DNA of 64,000 bases, taken from Selenomonadales bacterium (GTDB lineage Bacteria; Bacillota; Negativicutes; Sporomusales; UBA7701). Both the position numbers and the translations under genes were made by a program. The stretch covers positions 62,001 through 126,000 of the forward strand of contig JARKNV010000003.1 of NCBI GenBank assembly GCA_029976065.1, given 5' to 3'. Under the pieces are notes generated by a model. The model was given only the letters and a program-made list of their open reading frames with translations, did no database searches and was not told the origin of the DNA. Below, piece by piece: positions 43,692 to 50,551 of this stretch (positions within the stretch are counted from its first letter, which is position 1; each line of letters opens with the position of its first letter).

Positions 43692-45224
43692 TCAAACCCA
43701 TTCAAACTTCACGCTGCCGTCTTTATAAAGAAAAACTTTATCGACTATCCCTAGCAGCATCCGGCGGCGACCGTCGAAATCTTCATTATCCCAAACTCTC
43801 GGGAATTCGGCCATAATTTCTTCTAAGGCATCCCCGGTGGCCGCCGCCTCTTTTTTCGCGGTCTGGGCTTCTTGGTATGCTTGTATCTTCTCTTCGAGAT
43901 ATAGCCGGCGCTCCCGCAGTTCATTTGTGCGCTCGCGTAGATCGGCAAGAGAAAAATCATCGTCTATCTCGAAGGCATCCTGCCATTTCTTTATCCGGCG
44001 CTTCACGTCCTCTAGCTCCTTCTGAGCCTGCGCGACTGCCGCTTCGGTGTCTTCTCCCTCGGTAGTGCGGTCCAGGCGATCCTGGAGGGCCTGACGGAAT
44101 AGGTCCGGGTTATGGCTAATCATCATTAGCTCTTCCTCGACCCGCTTTTCGATCTTCTCCGCTTTGAAGTGGTGACTCGGGCAATATGGATCCTTGATTA
44201 GGTGGCGGCTGCCCTTATCGACCGAGTAGCAGACATAGCTCAACCGTGGCCGGCCTTTATACATGCCCGTTGGCTTAAACCTTACTCTGGCCCCGCATTC
44301 CCCGCAGTAGATGATGCCGCTCAGCAGCCCCTGGTTATGGCCGTTCGGTGCGAATCGGTTATTCCGCCCCATGATTCGCTGGACCCGCTCCCATTCGTCG
44401 CGGGTGACTATTCCCTCATGCTTGCCTTTGAACAGTTTTCCTTTATGCTCTACTAGTCCGGCGTAGGTGGCGTTTTTCAATACCCTGGAAACGGCCATCG
44501 AGTACCACCAGGACACCTCAGGGCCAGGTACTTTTCGTGCGTTCAGAGCGTCGGCGATGACCGTGTAACCGCGGTCCCCCTTTAGATATTCGTCATATAT
44601 ATACCGGACTGTTTCCGCCTCCAAAGGATTGATCATCAGCAGTTTTTTTGCAGGATCATATTCGTAACCATAAAGCGCCGGGCCTCCAAGAAACCGTCCC
44701 TGCTTCGCTGCTTCTTCCCTTGCCATGATTGTCCGCTCGACGATGGTTTCTCGTTCCAACTGGGCGAAGACGGCGATGATGCCGATCATGGCCCGCCCCA
44801 TCGTGGTAGTGGTGTCGATGTTTTCAGTTACGCTGGCCAGGTCGACCTTGCGGAGTGCTTCGTCCGGTCCGCAGCAAAAGACATCCTCAATGAGGTACAT
44901 CATGTGCTGCTGGCGGCGGCTGAGCCGGTCGAGCTTCCACACGAGCACCAGGTCGAATTTCTTTAGCGCCGCATCTTTCATCAGCCGCTGCATGTCAGGC
45001 CGGTCCAGGGTTTTGCCGGAATGGCCCTCGTCAATGTAGAAATCATAGATCGACCAGTCGCGGGCCTCGCAGTAGGCGACGCAGCGCGACCGCTGGGCGG
45101 GGATGGATATTTGCTGTTGACCCTGTTCTTCCGTGCTAACCCTCAGGTAAATGGCTACCCGGAGCGCAATCTTATTGTCAATACCATGTTTAATTGCTCG
45201 TTTTATTGCCCGTTGCTGCGTCAT
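43692..45224 (-). CDS. Large serine recombinase (integrase)
   Basis: Catalyses integration and excision of the element. The 510 residues have the resolvase domain with the nucleophile in YLRVSTEEQ (Ser30), DEGHSGKTLDRP, and VWKLDRLSRR. A recombinase domain follows (GYEYDPAKK...INPLEAETVRYIYDEY), then a zinc ribbon (IYCGECGARV, with later cysteines near YVCYS and DPYCPSHH) and a C-terminal coiled coil (about 395-450) used in synapsis control. AGGAGG precedes ATG 45224. It reads toward the junction, as is usual. Confidence 0.96.
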   Translation of the reverse strand: MTQQRAIKRAIKHGIDNKIALRVAIYLRVSTEEQGQQQISIPAQRSRCVAYCEARDWSIYDFYIDEGHSGKTLDRPDMQRLMKDAALKKFDLVLVWKLDRLSRRQQHMMYLIEDVFCCGPDEALRKVDLASVTENIDTTTTMGRAMIGIIAVFAQLERETIVERTIMAREEAAKQGRFLGGPALYGYEYDPAKKLLMINPLEAETVRYIYDEYLKGDRGYTVIADALNARKVPGPEVSWWYSMAVSRVLKNATYAGLVEHKGKLFKGKHEGIVTRDEWERVQRIMGRNNRFAPNGHNQGLLSGIIYCGECGARVRFKPTGMYKGRPRLSYVCYSVDKGSRHLIKDPYCPSHHFKAEKIEKRVEEELMMISHNPDLFRQALQDRLDRTTEGEDTEAAVAQAQKELEDVKRRIKKWQDAFEIDDDFSLADLRERTNELRERRLYLEEKIQAYQEAQTAKKEAAATGDALEEIMAEFPRVWDNEDFDGRRRMLLGIVDKVFLYKDGSVKFEWV

Positions 45225-45246
45225 TGCTGCCTCCTGGATGAAGTAA

Positions 45247-45627
45247 TTATTTTTTGCCGGCTTCCCATTTATGACCGCAGGCTAGGCAGGTGACCATCGT
45301 TTTCCTGCTGCCCCAGAACCCGCCGAGCAACCCCACTGGCCCGAGCAAGACCCCTCCAACGGCAGCCTTGCCAAGACCAAATCCTTGAGTACCGGCGGTA
45401 ATCTGAGTCGACTTGCACATCGGGCACCTGACAGGAGATAGGTCAGCATTTCCGCTTGCTGTGATGCTATGATGGATTTGGCCGCAGGGACATTTGATGC
45501 CAGTCGGAGGATTAAGAATAAAACCGCTACCGGCAGGGCTTGCATATTTCCTTTGAATTTTAATTGTTTTGCCGCATGATTCGCAGTCTGCATTTATATA
45601 TTCGCCGTTTTCGCTGAAGTATTTCAT
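45247..45627 (-). CDS. Double zinc-ribbon protein with glycine-rich hydrophobic linker, unknown
   Basis: AGGAGGT precedes ATG 45627. The 126 residues contain CESCGK with CPCG, then CPMCKS with CLACGHKW, giving two zinc ribbons. Between them lies a hydrophobic glycine-rich stretch GKAAVGGVLLGPVGLLGG that could insert in a membrane. Ends 22 bases before the recombinase start, so probably cotranscribed with it. No function assigned. Confidence 0.75.
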   Translation of the reverse strand: MKYFSENGEYINADCESCGKTIKIQRKYASPAGSGFILNPPTGIKCPCGQIHHSITASGNADLSPVRCPMCKSTQITAGTQGFGLGKAAVGGVLLGPVGLLGGFWGSRKTMVTCLACGHKWEAGKK

Positions 45628-45650
45628 GACAAACCTCCTGTCGCTGATTA

Positions 45651-45680
45651 TAATAAAACACGGCCTGTCCTGTGCCGTGT
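45651..45680 (-). terminator. Minus-strand terminator after the repressor transcript
   Basis: ACACGGC (45658-45664) pairs with GCCGTGT (45674-45680). Read on the minus strand it is followed by TTTATTAT. Confidence 0.55.
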
Positions 45681-45823
45681 CTATACTGTCGTTAGGACAA
45701 TCGTCCCTGAAAAATAAGATTATTGATTCAGTCAACAAATGCAGGGGTTTCCTAGAAACTGTCGAAATAGTAAGTAAACAAAACGACCTGCCAGCCTTAG
45801 GGCTGGCAATATTCATTTTAGGG

Positions 45824-45846
45824 AAGGTGGCACCACCATGGCACAT
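45824..45846. promoter_or_regulatory. Second copy of the GTGCCA-type operator
   Basis: Read on the minus strand this is TGTGCCA, 8 bases, CCACCTT. The same two half-blocks at the same spacing occur on the + strand at 47080-47101 beside the ribbon-helix-helix gene. Confidence 0.4.
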
Positions 45847-45948
45847 ATTGCGTCTGGGTAGCGATCGGTCACAATATTTGGTGACGGAAGGTGTCGAGAG
45901 GAAAATTACTGTGTTCGGCAGGATTCGCAGTTTCGTTCGGCGAAATAT

Positions 45949-45962
45949 CGCACATATGTTCG
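45949..45962. promoter_or_regulatory. LexA-like (SOS box) dyad
   Basis: CGCACATATGTTCG resembles the Gram-positive SOS consensus CGAACRNRYGTTYC with two mismatches. It lies 20 bases before the microORF start. Confidence 0.3.
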
Positions 45963-45981
45963 ACGCGCGGAGGGAGAAACG

Positions 45982-46059
45982 ATGGATGTTGAGGATGTAG
46001 ACATCATTATGTTTTTGATTCTTCAAAAAATCATTTCCGAGACGCCGCAAGATTCCTAA
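45982..46059 (+). CDS. MicroORF, 25 aa, opposite the repressor 3' end
   Basis: GGAGGGAG lies at good distance before ATG 45982. The acidic-hydrophobic peptide opens MDVEDVDIIMFLILQK and ends before the repressor coding region finishes on the other strand. Strong ribosome site but tiny; a regulatory peptide or chance. No family recognised. Confidence 0.35.
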   Translation: MDVEDVDIIMFLILQKIISETPQDS

Positions 46060-46432
46060 TAATCACCGCTATGGCCTCTCTCTCTTCGGGGGAGAGGCTT
46101 TTTAGTTGTTCTACAGCTTCCCGCCACCGCTTTTCCTGACCTTCAGGGGAAGCGGTTTCATATTTTTTAAGAGCAGTTTCCATGGCTTCGCCACTTACCC
46201 ACTCTTTTGCTCGTTCTATACCACGCTGGCGATCAGGAACTTCGTCGAACTCGGCCATTGAGAAGCCGAGAGCCTCGCGAATTTTCTTTTGCGTCCGCTC
46301 AGTGGGGCTTTTCTTTTTTAGTATTATGTCGTTAAGTGTGGACAGGCTGACGCCTGTCTTTTTTTTCAATCCATACTGAGTGGTTCCTGTCTTTTTCATA
46401 TATTCAATTAAAATATCGGCAAAATCTTTCAC
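46031..46432 (-). CDS. XRE-family repressor of the element
   Basis: The 133-residue protein has an N-terminal helix-turn-helix (TTQYGLKKKTGVSLSTLNDIIL) and a charged helical C-terminal part ending in a leucine-rich helix, the layout of a CI-like repressor without an obvious autocleavage domain. GTG 46432 follows GGGAG. It is divergent from a Cro-like gene across a three-operator region. Confidence 0.85.
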   Translation of the reverse strand: MKDFADILIEYMKKTGTTQYGLKKKTGVSLSTLNDIILKKKSPTERTQKKIREALGFSMAEFDEVPDRQRGIERAKEWVSGEAMETALKKYETASPEGQEKRWREAVEQLKSLSPEEREAIAVIIRNLAASRK

Positions 46433-46451
46433 AATTGCACTCCCTGTCCAT

Positions 46452-46534
46452 ATTCCGCTATAGCAAATATATCATAGAAAAAAACATTATAAAATATTCC
46501 GCTAAAGCGGTTGACAGATTCCGCAAAAGCGGAT
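46452..46534. promoter_or_regulatory. Three phased operators of the lysogeny switch
   Basis: O1 ATTCCGCTATAGCAAAT (46452-46468), O2 ATTCCGCTAAAGCGGTT (46496-46512), O3 ATTCCGCAAAAGCGGAT (46518-46534). Centres are 44 and 22 bases apart, that is four and two DNA turns. The shared dyad is TCCGCNNNAGCGGA, complete in O3 and weakest in O1. Confidence 0.8.
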
Positions 46535-46539
46535 AAAAT
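46511..46539 (+). promoter_or_regulatory. Rightward promoter of the Cro-like gene, overlapping O3
   Basis: TTGACA (46511-46516), 17-base spacer holding operator O3, TAAAAT (46534-46539). Occupancy of O2/O3 would block RNA polymerase directly. Confidence 0.8.
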
Positions 46540-46572
46540 TAAGACAAGCTATTAAGAGAGCAAGGTGACATT

Positions 46573-46788
46573 ATGAAAAACCTCGGCAAAATTATGAAAG
46601 AAAAAAAAGTGACTGGATATGAGCTTTCCAAGCGGAGTGGAGTTAGCACGTCTCATATTTCTGACATCCTGCGGGGAAAGAAGCAGGCCGGAATCGTGAT
46701 TGCTCAAAAGCTCGCCAAGGGCCTCTGCGTCACCGTAGCCGAGCTTATCGACGAGCAGACGACCACTACCGAGCGCCAGGCGGGATAG
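46573..46788 (+). CDS. Cro-like XRE regulator, 71 aa
   Basis: Small single-domain helix-turn-helix protein (TGYELSKRSGVSTSHISDIL) with GKKQAG, typical of Cro-type antagonists. AGCAAGGTG precedes ATG 46573, 33 bases after the promoter -10. Divergent from the repressor. Confidence 0.85.
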   Translation: MKNLGKIMKEKKVTGYELSKRSGVSTSHISDILRGKKQAGIVIAQKLAKGLCVTVAELIDEQTTTTERQAG

Positions 46789-46791
46789 GGG

Positions 46792-47013
46792 TTACCGGTC
46801 CCGGCCATTGCGCGATTTGACAAGATCACGGAACCGCTTCAGCATTTCCTCGGTAATTTCGCCGCGCGCCCGTTCATAGCGTTCTACGTGGTTGATCATC
46901 AAATGGCAAAGCTCCTGATTTCGATAGCGGCGGTTTCTCCAGGCGATATATTCCAGCTTATCAATATAAACCTGTTCGATCCTTACCCAAATGCGCGGCA
47001 GGTTCGACACCAC
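46792..47013 (-). CDS. Ribbon-helix-helix (Arc-type) regulator, 73 aa
   Basis: The minus-strand frame from GTG 47013, behind AAAGGGGG, encodes RIWVRIEQVYIDKLEYIAWR, then RNQELCHLMINHVERYERARGEI: a beta strand followed by two helices with the spacing of Arc/MetJ proteins. The longer frame from 47292 covers the convergent side of other ORFs and is not used. Its upstream DNA contains a perfect dyad (47078-47107). It converges on the Cro-like gene, 3 bases apart. Confidence 0.65.
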   Translation of the reverse strand: MVSNLPRIWVRIEQVYIDKLEYIAWRNRRYRNQELCHLMINHVERYERARGEITEEMLKRFRDLVKSRNGRDR

Positions 47014-47077
47014 GAGCGGAGCCCCCTTTGTCGATGGTGTCAATATGATATCAGAGAATCCGGAAGAGGCGAAGAAA

Positions 47078-47107
47078 CTGTGCCACCATGGCACCACCTT
47101 GGCACAG
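47078..47107. promoter_or_regulatory. Nested dyad operator between the RHH gene and the rightward operon
   Basis: CTGTGCCA (47078-47085) and TGGCACAG (47100-47107) are perfect inverted arms. Inside, GTGCCA-CCA-TGGCAC forms a second dyad using the same left arm. It sits in the 142-base gap between divergent starts at 47013 and 47156. Confidence 0.6.
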
Positions 47108-47155
47108 GAAAGCGGACAATCCGACCCTGCATACACTGTATCGGAGGTGGAGACC

Positions 47156-47302
47156 ATGATTCTCCCGGACCCGGCGAAGTCAAAGCCAAGCCCCGAGGGG
47201 TTGAAAAACTGGGCGACTATTGCGGCTGACCTTCTCCTGAAACGGTGGAAGGAGAAGAAGGCAGCGGAGGCGGCAACTTCGGAGAAGCCCAAGGCCGGCT
47301 AA
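47156..47302 (+). CDS. Small basic phage protein, 48 aa
   Basis: ATG 47156 follows GGAGG by 8 bases. The peptide has PDPAKSKPSPEGLKNW and a Lys/Ala-rich helix (LLLKRWKEKKAAEAA). First gene of the rightward operon that runs to the antirepressor; unknown function. Confidence 0.55.
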   Translation: MILPDPAKSKPSPEGLKNWATIAADLLLKRWKEKKAAEAATSEKPKAG

Positions 47303-47328
47303 CCGGCCTGCGGTGGAGGTGGACAGGC

Positions 47329-47433
47329 ATGCAGGCATTCTTCAACGCCATTGATTCGGGCAAATACGACTTCGCCCTGGTCAGTTTTGCAGTATCGCCC
47401 TGTTGTTCTTGTGGCGGCTGCGGCGGGAGATAA
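47329..47433 (+). CDS. Cysteine-rich micro-protein, 34 aa
   Basis: ATG 47329 lies 9 bases after GGAGG. The tail SPCCSCGGCGGR has four cysteines. Possibly metal binding; very short, so moderate confidence. Confidence 0.4.
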   Translation: MQAFFNAIDSGKYDFALVSFAVSPCCSCGGCGGR

Positions 47434-47452
47434 ACCAGTAAGGAGGGGGAGC

Positions 47453-47575
47453 ATGAAAACATATACCTGCCCGAAGCACGGCAGCATCGGCAAGCAGAAC
47501 GCCTACACCGCCCGCAAGCATACGAAGTGCTGCATCTGCCACAGGAAAGTCAAGATAGAGGAGGCGAGAGCGTGA
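47453..47575 (+). CDS. Small zinc-finger protein, 40 aa
   Basis: AAGGAGGGGG precedes ATG 47453. CPKHG and CCICHRKV give a compact Cys/His zinc site. Its stop overlaps the antirepressor start by 4 bases. Confidence 0.55.
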   Translation: MKTYTCPKHGSIGKQNAYTARKHTKCCICHRKVKIEEARA

Positions 47576-48324
47576 GCGAGCTGAGGCTGGTCAAGTCCGA
47601 AGCCTTTGGTAACGTCAAATGTGACTTCTACCACGGCGACGACGCCATCTGCATGACCTCAGAGCAACTGGGACAGGCACTCGGCTACGCCGACCCCCAG
47701 AAGGCTATCAGTAATTTGGCGAACCGGAATATGTACCTCAACGCCCCGGAGTTTTCAGGGTTCCTCAATTTGAGGACTCCCGGCGGGATGCAGTTAACCC
47801 GCGTATTTACCGAGGACGGCATCTACGAGGTGGCGATGCTGGCAAAAACTTCTCTGGCGGCCGCCTTCCGAGCCTGGGTGCGGTCGGTGATAAAGTCCAT
47901 CCGCAGAACTGGCGGCTACGCCGTCCCCGAGATGTCACAAATCGAAATCCTCGCCCAGGCCACGCAGGCGCTCGTGAAGCAGGAACGGATGCTCAGGCAG
48001 CAGCAGGAGCAGATTGAAACCCTCGGGCACCGCATCAACAGCCTGGACGCGGCCAACATCGACGGCGACCGCCGGCAGCGGCTGGAGAAGATGGTCAAGC
48101 GGTACGCCTGGCAGCAGGGCCTTATCTACAGCGTAGCCTGGCACCACTTCGACGACGCTTTCAACACCGCCTATCGCCTGAACCTGACCGCCCGGCGGGA
48201 GAATTACTGCAAGAAACACGGCTTGAAGGTCATCACGCGGCCCGAGTACTTGGAGGCGGCCGGTCTGATCGAGGACGCTATCCGGGTAGCGGACAAGATG
48301 CTGAACAAGGAACAAGCGGGATAG
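47572..48324 (+). CDS. Phage antirepressor (BRO-N plus ORF6C-like domains)
   Basis: The 250-residue protein has an N-terminal BRO domain (CDFYHGDDAICMTSEQLGQA, RVFTEDGIYEVAMLAKTSLA), then a coiled coil (about 125-165) and an ORF6C-type C-terminal DNA/protein-binding domain (WQQGLIYSVAWHHFDDAFN). Such proteins counter the lysogeny repressor or act as transcription regulators. GTG 47572 with GAGGAGG upstream. Confidence 0.88.
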   Translation: MSELRLVKSEAFGNVKCDFYHGDDAICMTSEQLGQALGYADPQKAISNLANRNMYLNAPEFSGFLNLRTPGGMQLTRVFTEDGIYEVAMLAKTSLAAAFRAWVRSVIKSIRRTGGYAVPEMSQIEILAQATQALVKQERMLRQQQEQIETLGHRINSLDAANIDGDRRQRLEKMVKRYAWQQGLIYSVAWHHFDDAFNTAYRLNLTARRENYCKKHGLKVITRPEYLEAAGLIEDAIRVADKMLNKEQAG

Positions 48325-48441
48325 AAGGGAGGTTGCCGGCCACGCGCCGCCGCTGCGGACCCTGACAGCCGGCCTCGTAAGCCTGGCGCCGCAACCAAAG
48401 GCGGCTACAGAACCTAATTTTAATAAACGGGAGTGAACCAA

Positions 48442-48594
48442 ATGGCCAAAACGCCGAAATGCGAATACTGCGGTAAACCGGCATGGAATTATCATCTGAT
48501 GTGGGACAGCCGCCGGCAGCGTGTCGTAAAAGTCTGCCGCGACGACCGCACCTGCCAGGCACCATACCTTACTTTGCAAAAGAAGGAGGCGTGA
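48442..48594 (+). CDS. Small zinc-ribbon protein, 50 aa
   Basis: GGGAG precedes ATG 48442. CEYCGKPAWNYHL and CRDDRTC form a four-cysteine knuckle. Unknown phage protein. Confidence 0.5.
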   Translation: MAKTPKCEYCGKPAWNYHLMWDSRRQRVVKVCRDDRTCQAPYLTLQKKEA

Positions 48595-48597
48595 CCG

Positions 48598-48735
48598 ATG
48601 CAATGGCTCTTATCAATGATCTGGACCGTCCGCTATTGGTGGCTCGATCGCCAGCGTAAGCGGCTGGTGAAACTCAGTGAAGAGCGCCGCCGGCGGAAAT
48701 GGGATTACTACTTCACCCACGGCGAGCACTGCTGA
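48598..48735 (+). CDS. Small Trp/Arg-rich protein, 45 aa
   Basis: ATG 48598 lies behind AAGGAGG, 3 bases after the previous stop. The N-terminal half (MQWLLSMIWTVRYWWLD) could be membrane-active; the rest is highly basic. Unknown. Confidence 0.45.
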   Translation: MQWLLSMIWTVRYWWLDRQRKRLVKLSEERRRRKWDYYFTHGEHC

Positions 48736-48859
48736 AAAAAGTAGCCTGCCCTTGAGGGGGACAGGCCGGGAGTGGGAGAGGTTCTGACCTCACATTTATG
48801 ATAAATCCGCCGCGGCGTCCGATTCCAGCGGCAAAAACGGACAGAAAGGAGGTGATCGG

Positions 48860-49387
48860 ATGGGACAAAACGCTGTAGCCGCCTTGTTTGGTCAGGCGGT
48901 GACTGTCCTGAGCGATAAAGGCTTTCCGCCGAAAGTTCTGGCCAGCAAGATTAATTACTCTGTCGACTCCCTTTACAAAGTCGTGACCGCCGGCCGGGCA
49001 ATCCCGACGCAGGCGCGGCAAAAGCTGGCGAGCGAGAATCTGCTTTTCGGGCTGGCGGTTGCTCTTGAGGGCACCGAATACCGGGTGTTCGACCGGCCGG
49101 CAGGTGACCGGCACATACAAAGCGTTCTCCAGCATGTCTTCATCGAAGACGAGGAGGCGGACGCCGCAGTAAAATCGTTGCCAAGGATCCTGCTTGACGC
49201 CAGAGGACCGGAGGACTTGAATCGGGAGGCCAAGGACTACCTTGAAAAGGCGGCACACGAAGTCTGTGAGGATATCCGCTGGAAGTTCGAGCTCCTGGTG
49301 GGCCTGGAATCACAGTTCGGGCTCGACATCATTCAGAAGTGCCTGCTGCAAAAAGAAAAAAGCCGCCTTGCACAGGCAGCTAAATAA
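48860..49387 (+). CDS. Phage protein with possible helix-turn-helix, 175 aa
   Basis: GAAAGGAGGTGATCGG gives a strong site for ATG 48860. The segment LASKINYSVDSLYKVVTAGR near residue 28 looks like a recognition-helix pair, as in XRE-like phage replication/regulatory proteins, followed by an acidic helical domain. No firm family. Confidence 0.65.
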   Translation: MGQNAVAALFGQAVTVLSDKGFPPKVLASKINYSVDSLYKVVTAGRAIPTQARQKLASENLLFGLAVALEGTEYRVFDRPAGDRHIQSVLQHVFIEDEEADAAVKSLPRILLDARGPEDLNREAKDYLEKAAHEVCEDIRWKFELLVGLESQFGLDIIQKCLLQKEKSRLAQAAK

Positions 49388-49423
49388 AACCCTTATTCTT
49401 ATTTTATCACAGGGAGCCGACGA

Positions 49424-50044
49424 ATGGAAGACTTAACGGGTAGACGATTCATTAAGTTAACTGTAGTTGCCTATTCCCATAGCGGCTCGTATGGAAAACA
49501 CTATTGGTTATGCCAATGTGACTGCGGCAGTCTGAAAAGCGTCGAGGCCACAAAACTTAGATCCGGTCGTACTAGGAGTTGTGGGTGCATCCGTAAATGT
49601 GGATTTGATACCATCAGATATAAACTCTATCACGTCTGGGACAACATCATTAAACGGTGTTGCAGCCCCACCGATAAGCGTTATCACAATTACGGAGGAA
49701 GAGGCATAACGGTTTACAGCGGATGGCTTCGTTTTGAGCCTTTCTATGAATGGGCATTAAGCAATGGATATAAACTCGGCTTACAGCTAGACAGAAAAGA
49801 CAATAACCGAGGCTATTCCCCCGACAATTGCCGCTTCGTTACCTGTAAGGTCAATCAAAACAATCGCCGCGACAACCGTCTTCTAAAAGTTAATGGTGTA
49901 ACAAAGACTTTGTCAGACTGGGCTAAGGAAACGGGGATTGCCAAAGAGACAATTCTTTATAGGCTTAACTCCGGTTATTCAGACCAAGAGGCGGTTATAA
50001 CGCCTAAATTTGAACGTCGAAAGGAGCGATCCGTCAATGTATGA
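49424..50044 (+). CDS. AP2-domain phage DNA-binding protein (homing-endonuclease type)
   Basis: The 206 residues include a cysteine pair region (CQCDCGS, SCGC), the AP2/HNH-type phrase YHVWDNIIKRCCSPTDKRYH and YGGRGITVYSGWLRF, QLDRKDNNRGYSPDNCRF, and a C-terminal helix-turn-helix (TLSDWAKETGIAKETIL). This is the pattern of phage AP2-like mobile DNA-binding proteins. GC is clearly lower than in the genes around it, suggesting separate transfer. Confidence 0.85.
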   Translation: MEDLTGRRFIKLTVVAYSHSGSYGKHYWLCQCDCGSLKSVEATKLRSGRTRSCGCIRKCGFDTIRYKLYHVWDNIIKRCCSPTDKRYHNYGGRGITVYSGWLRFEPFYEWALSNGYKLGLQLDRKDNNRGYSPDNCRFVTCKVNQNNRRDNRLLKVNGVTKTLSDWAKETGIAKETILYRLNSGYSDQEAVITPKFERRKERSVNV

Positions 50045-50219
50045 TGTTGATTTAAGCAGTTTGCCGGCCGAAATGCTGTACCATATCGCCGACGAGTACA
50101 AAATCATGGCGCTATCATGCCAAGAGCCCCGCTTCCTTGTCAAGGCCAAGGTCATTGAGGCGCTGGCCGGCAAACAGGAGATCGGTGTCGCGGCGGCAGC
50201 GGCGGGGGTGGCGGCATGA
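50037..50219 (+). CDS. Small phage protein, 60 aa
   Basis: ATG 50037 follows GGAG, overlapping the AP2 gene by 8 bases and the next gene by 4. Helical acidic N-terminus and an alanine-rich tail. GC returns to the high level. Unknown. Confidence 0.5.
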   Translation: MYDVDLSSLPAEMLYHIADEYKIMALSCQEPRFLVKAKVIEALAGKQEIGVAAAAAGVAA

Positions 50220-50551
50220 CCATTGAGCAGCTGAGCGAAAAGATCATGGCCCTGCGGGCTGAATGCAAGGCGCTGCTCGGCAGCCGTGATGTATCGTTAG
50301 ATAGCACCACGGGGCCTAACGTCCACATGAACAAGTACAGCCCGGCTTCCCTGGCAGCGTTTATCAGCATCGACACCCCGGTGTCCGTTTTCCCGCATAA
50401 CGGATATTACCGAGCCTCGAAGCATGTCGGCGGCGTCGAGTATTTTATACTCCTCAACCCGGAGGATGATTTGGGCCTGATGCCGGTCGACGTCACCGAC
50501 GCTGTCACACGATACCTGGAAACCAAAAAGCAGATCAAGGAGGCAAGTTAG
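50216..50551 (+). CDS. Phage protein, 111 aa, unknown
   Basis: ATGA overlap with the gene before. N-terminal helix (EQLSEKIMALRAECKALL), then a mixed domain. It directly precedes the 348-residue recombination-associated gene (stop and start adjacent). No motif recognised. Confidence 0.55.
   Translation: MTIEQLSEKIMALRAECKALLGSRDVSLDSTTGPNVHMNKYSPASLAAFISIDTPVSVFPHNGYYRASKHVGGVEYFILLNPEDDLGLMPVDVTDAVTRYLETKKQIKEAS

Larger units (their letters stand above)
45681..45981. other. AT-rich control region without a convincing gene
   Basis: About 300 bases contain several dyads: CCAGCC/GGCTGG at 45791-45806, GTCAC/GTGAC at 45868-45885, the GTGCCA-type site at 45824, a TGTCGAA at 45760-45766 and the LexA-like site at 45949. 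A weak promoter TTGGTG-N17-GAAAAT (45878-45906) points rightward. The open frame across it lacks a ribosome site and coding character. Confidence 0.4.

Noticed and set aside
45569..46000. 143-codon + frame in the control region
   Set aside because: No ribosome site, mixed composition and it crosses several dyads; better explained as regulatory DNA.
47014..47292. Upstream extension of the ribbon-helix-helix frame
   Set aside because: It runs antisense through the rightward small ORF and the operator; GTG 47013 has a proper site and begins the RHH fold.
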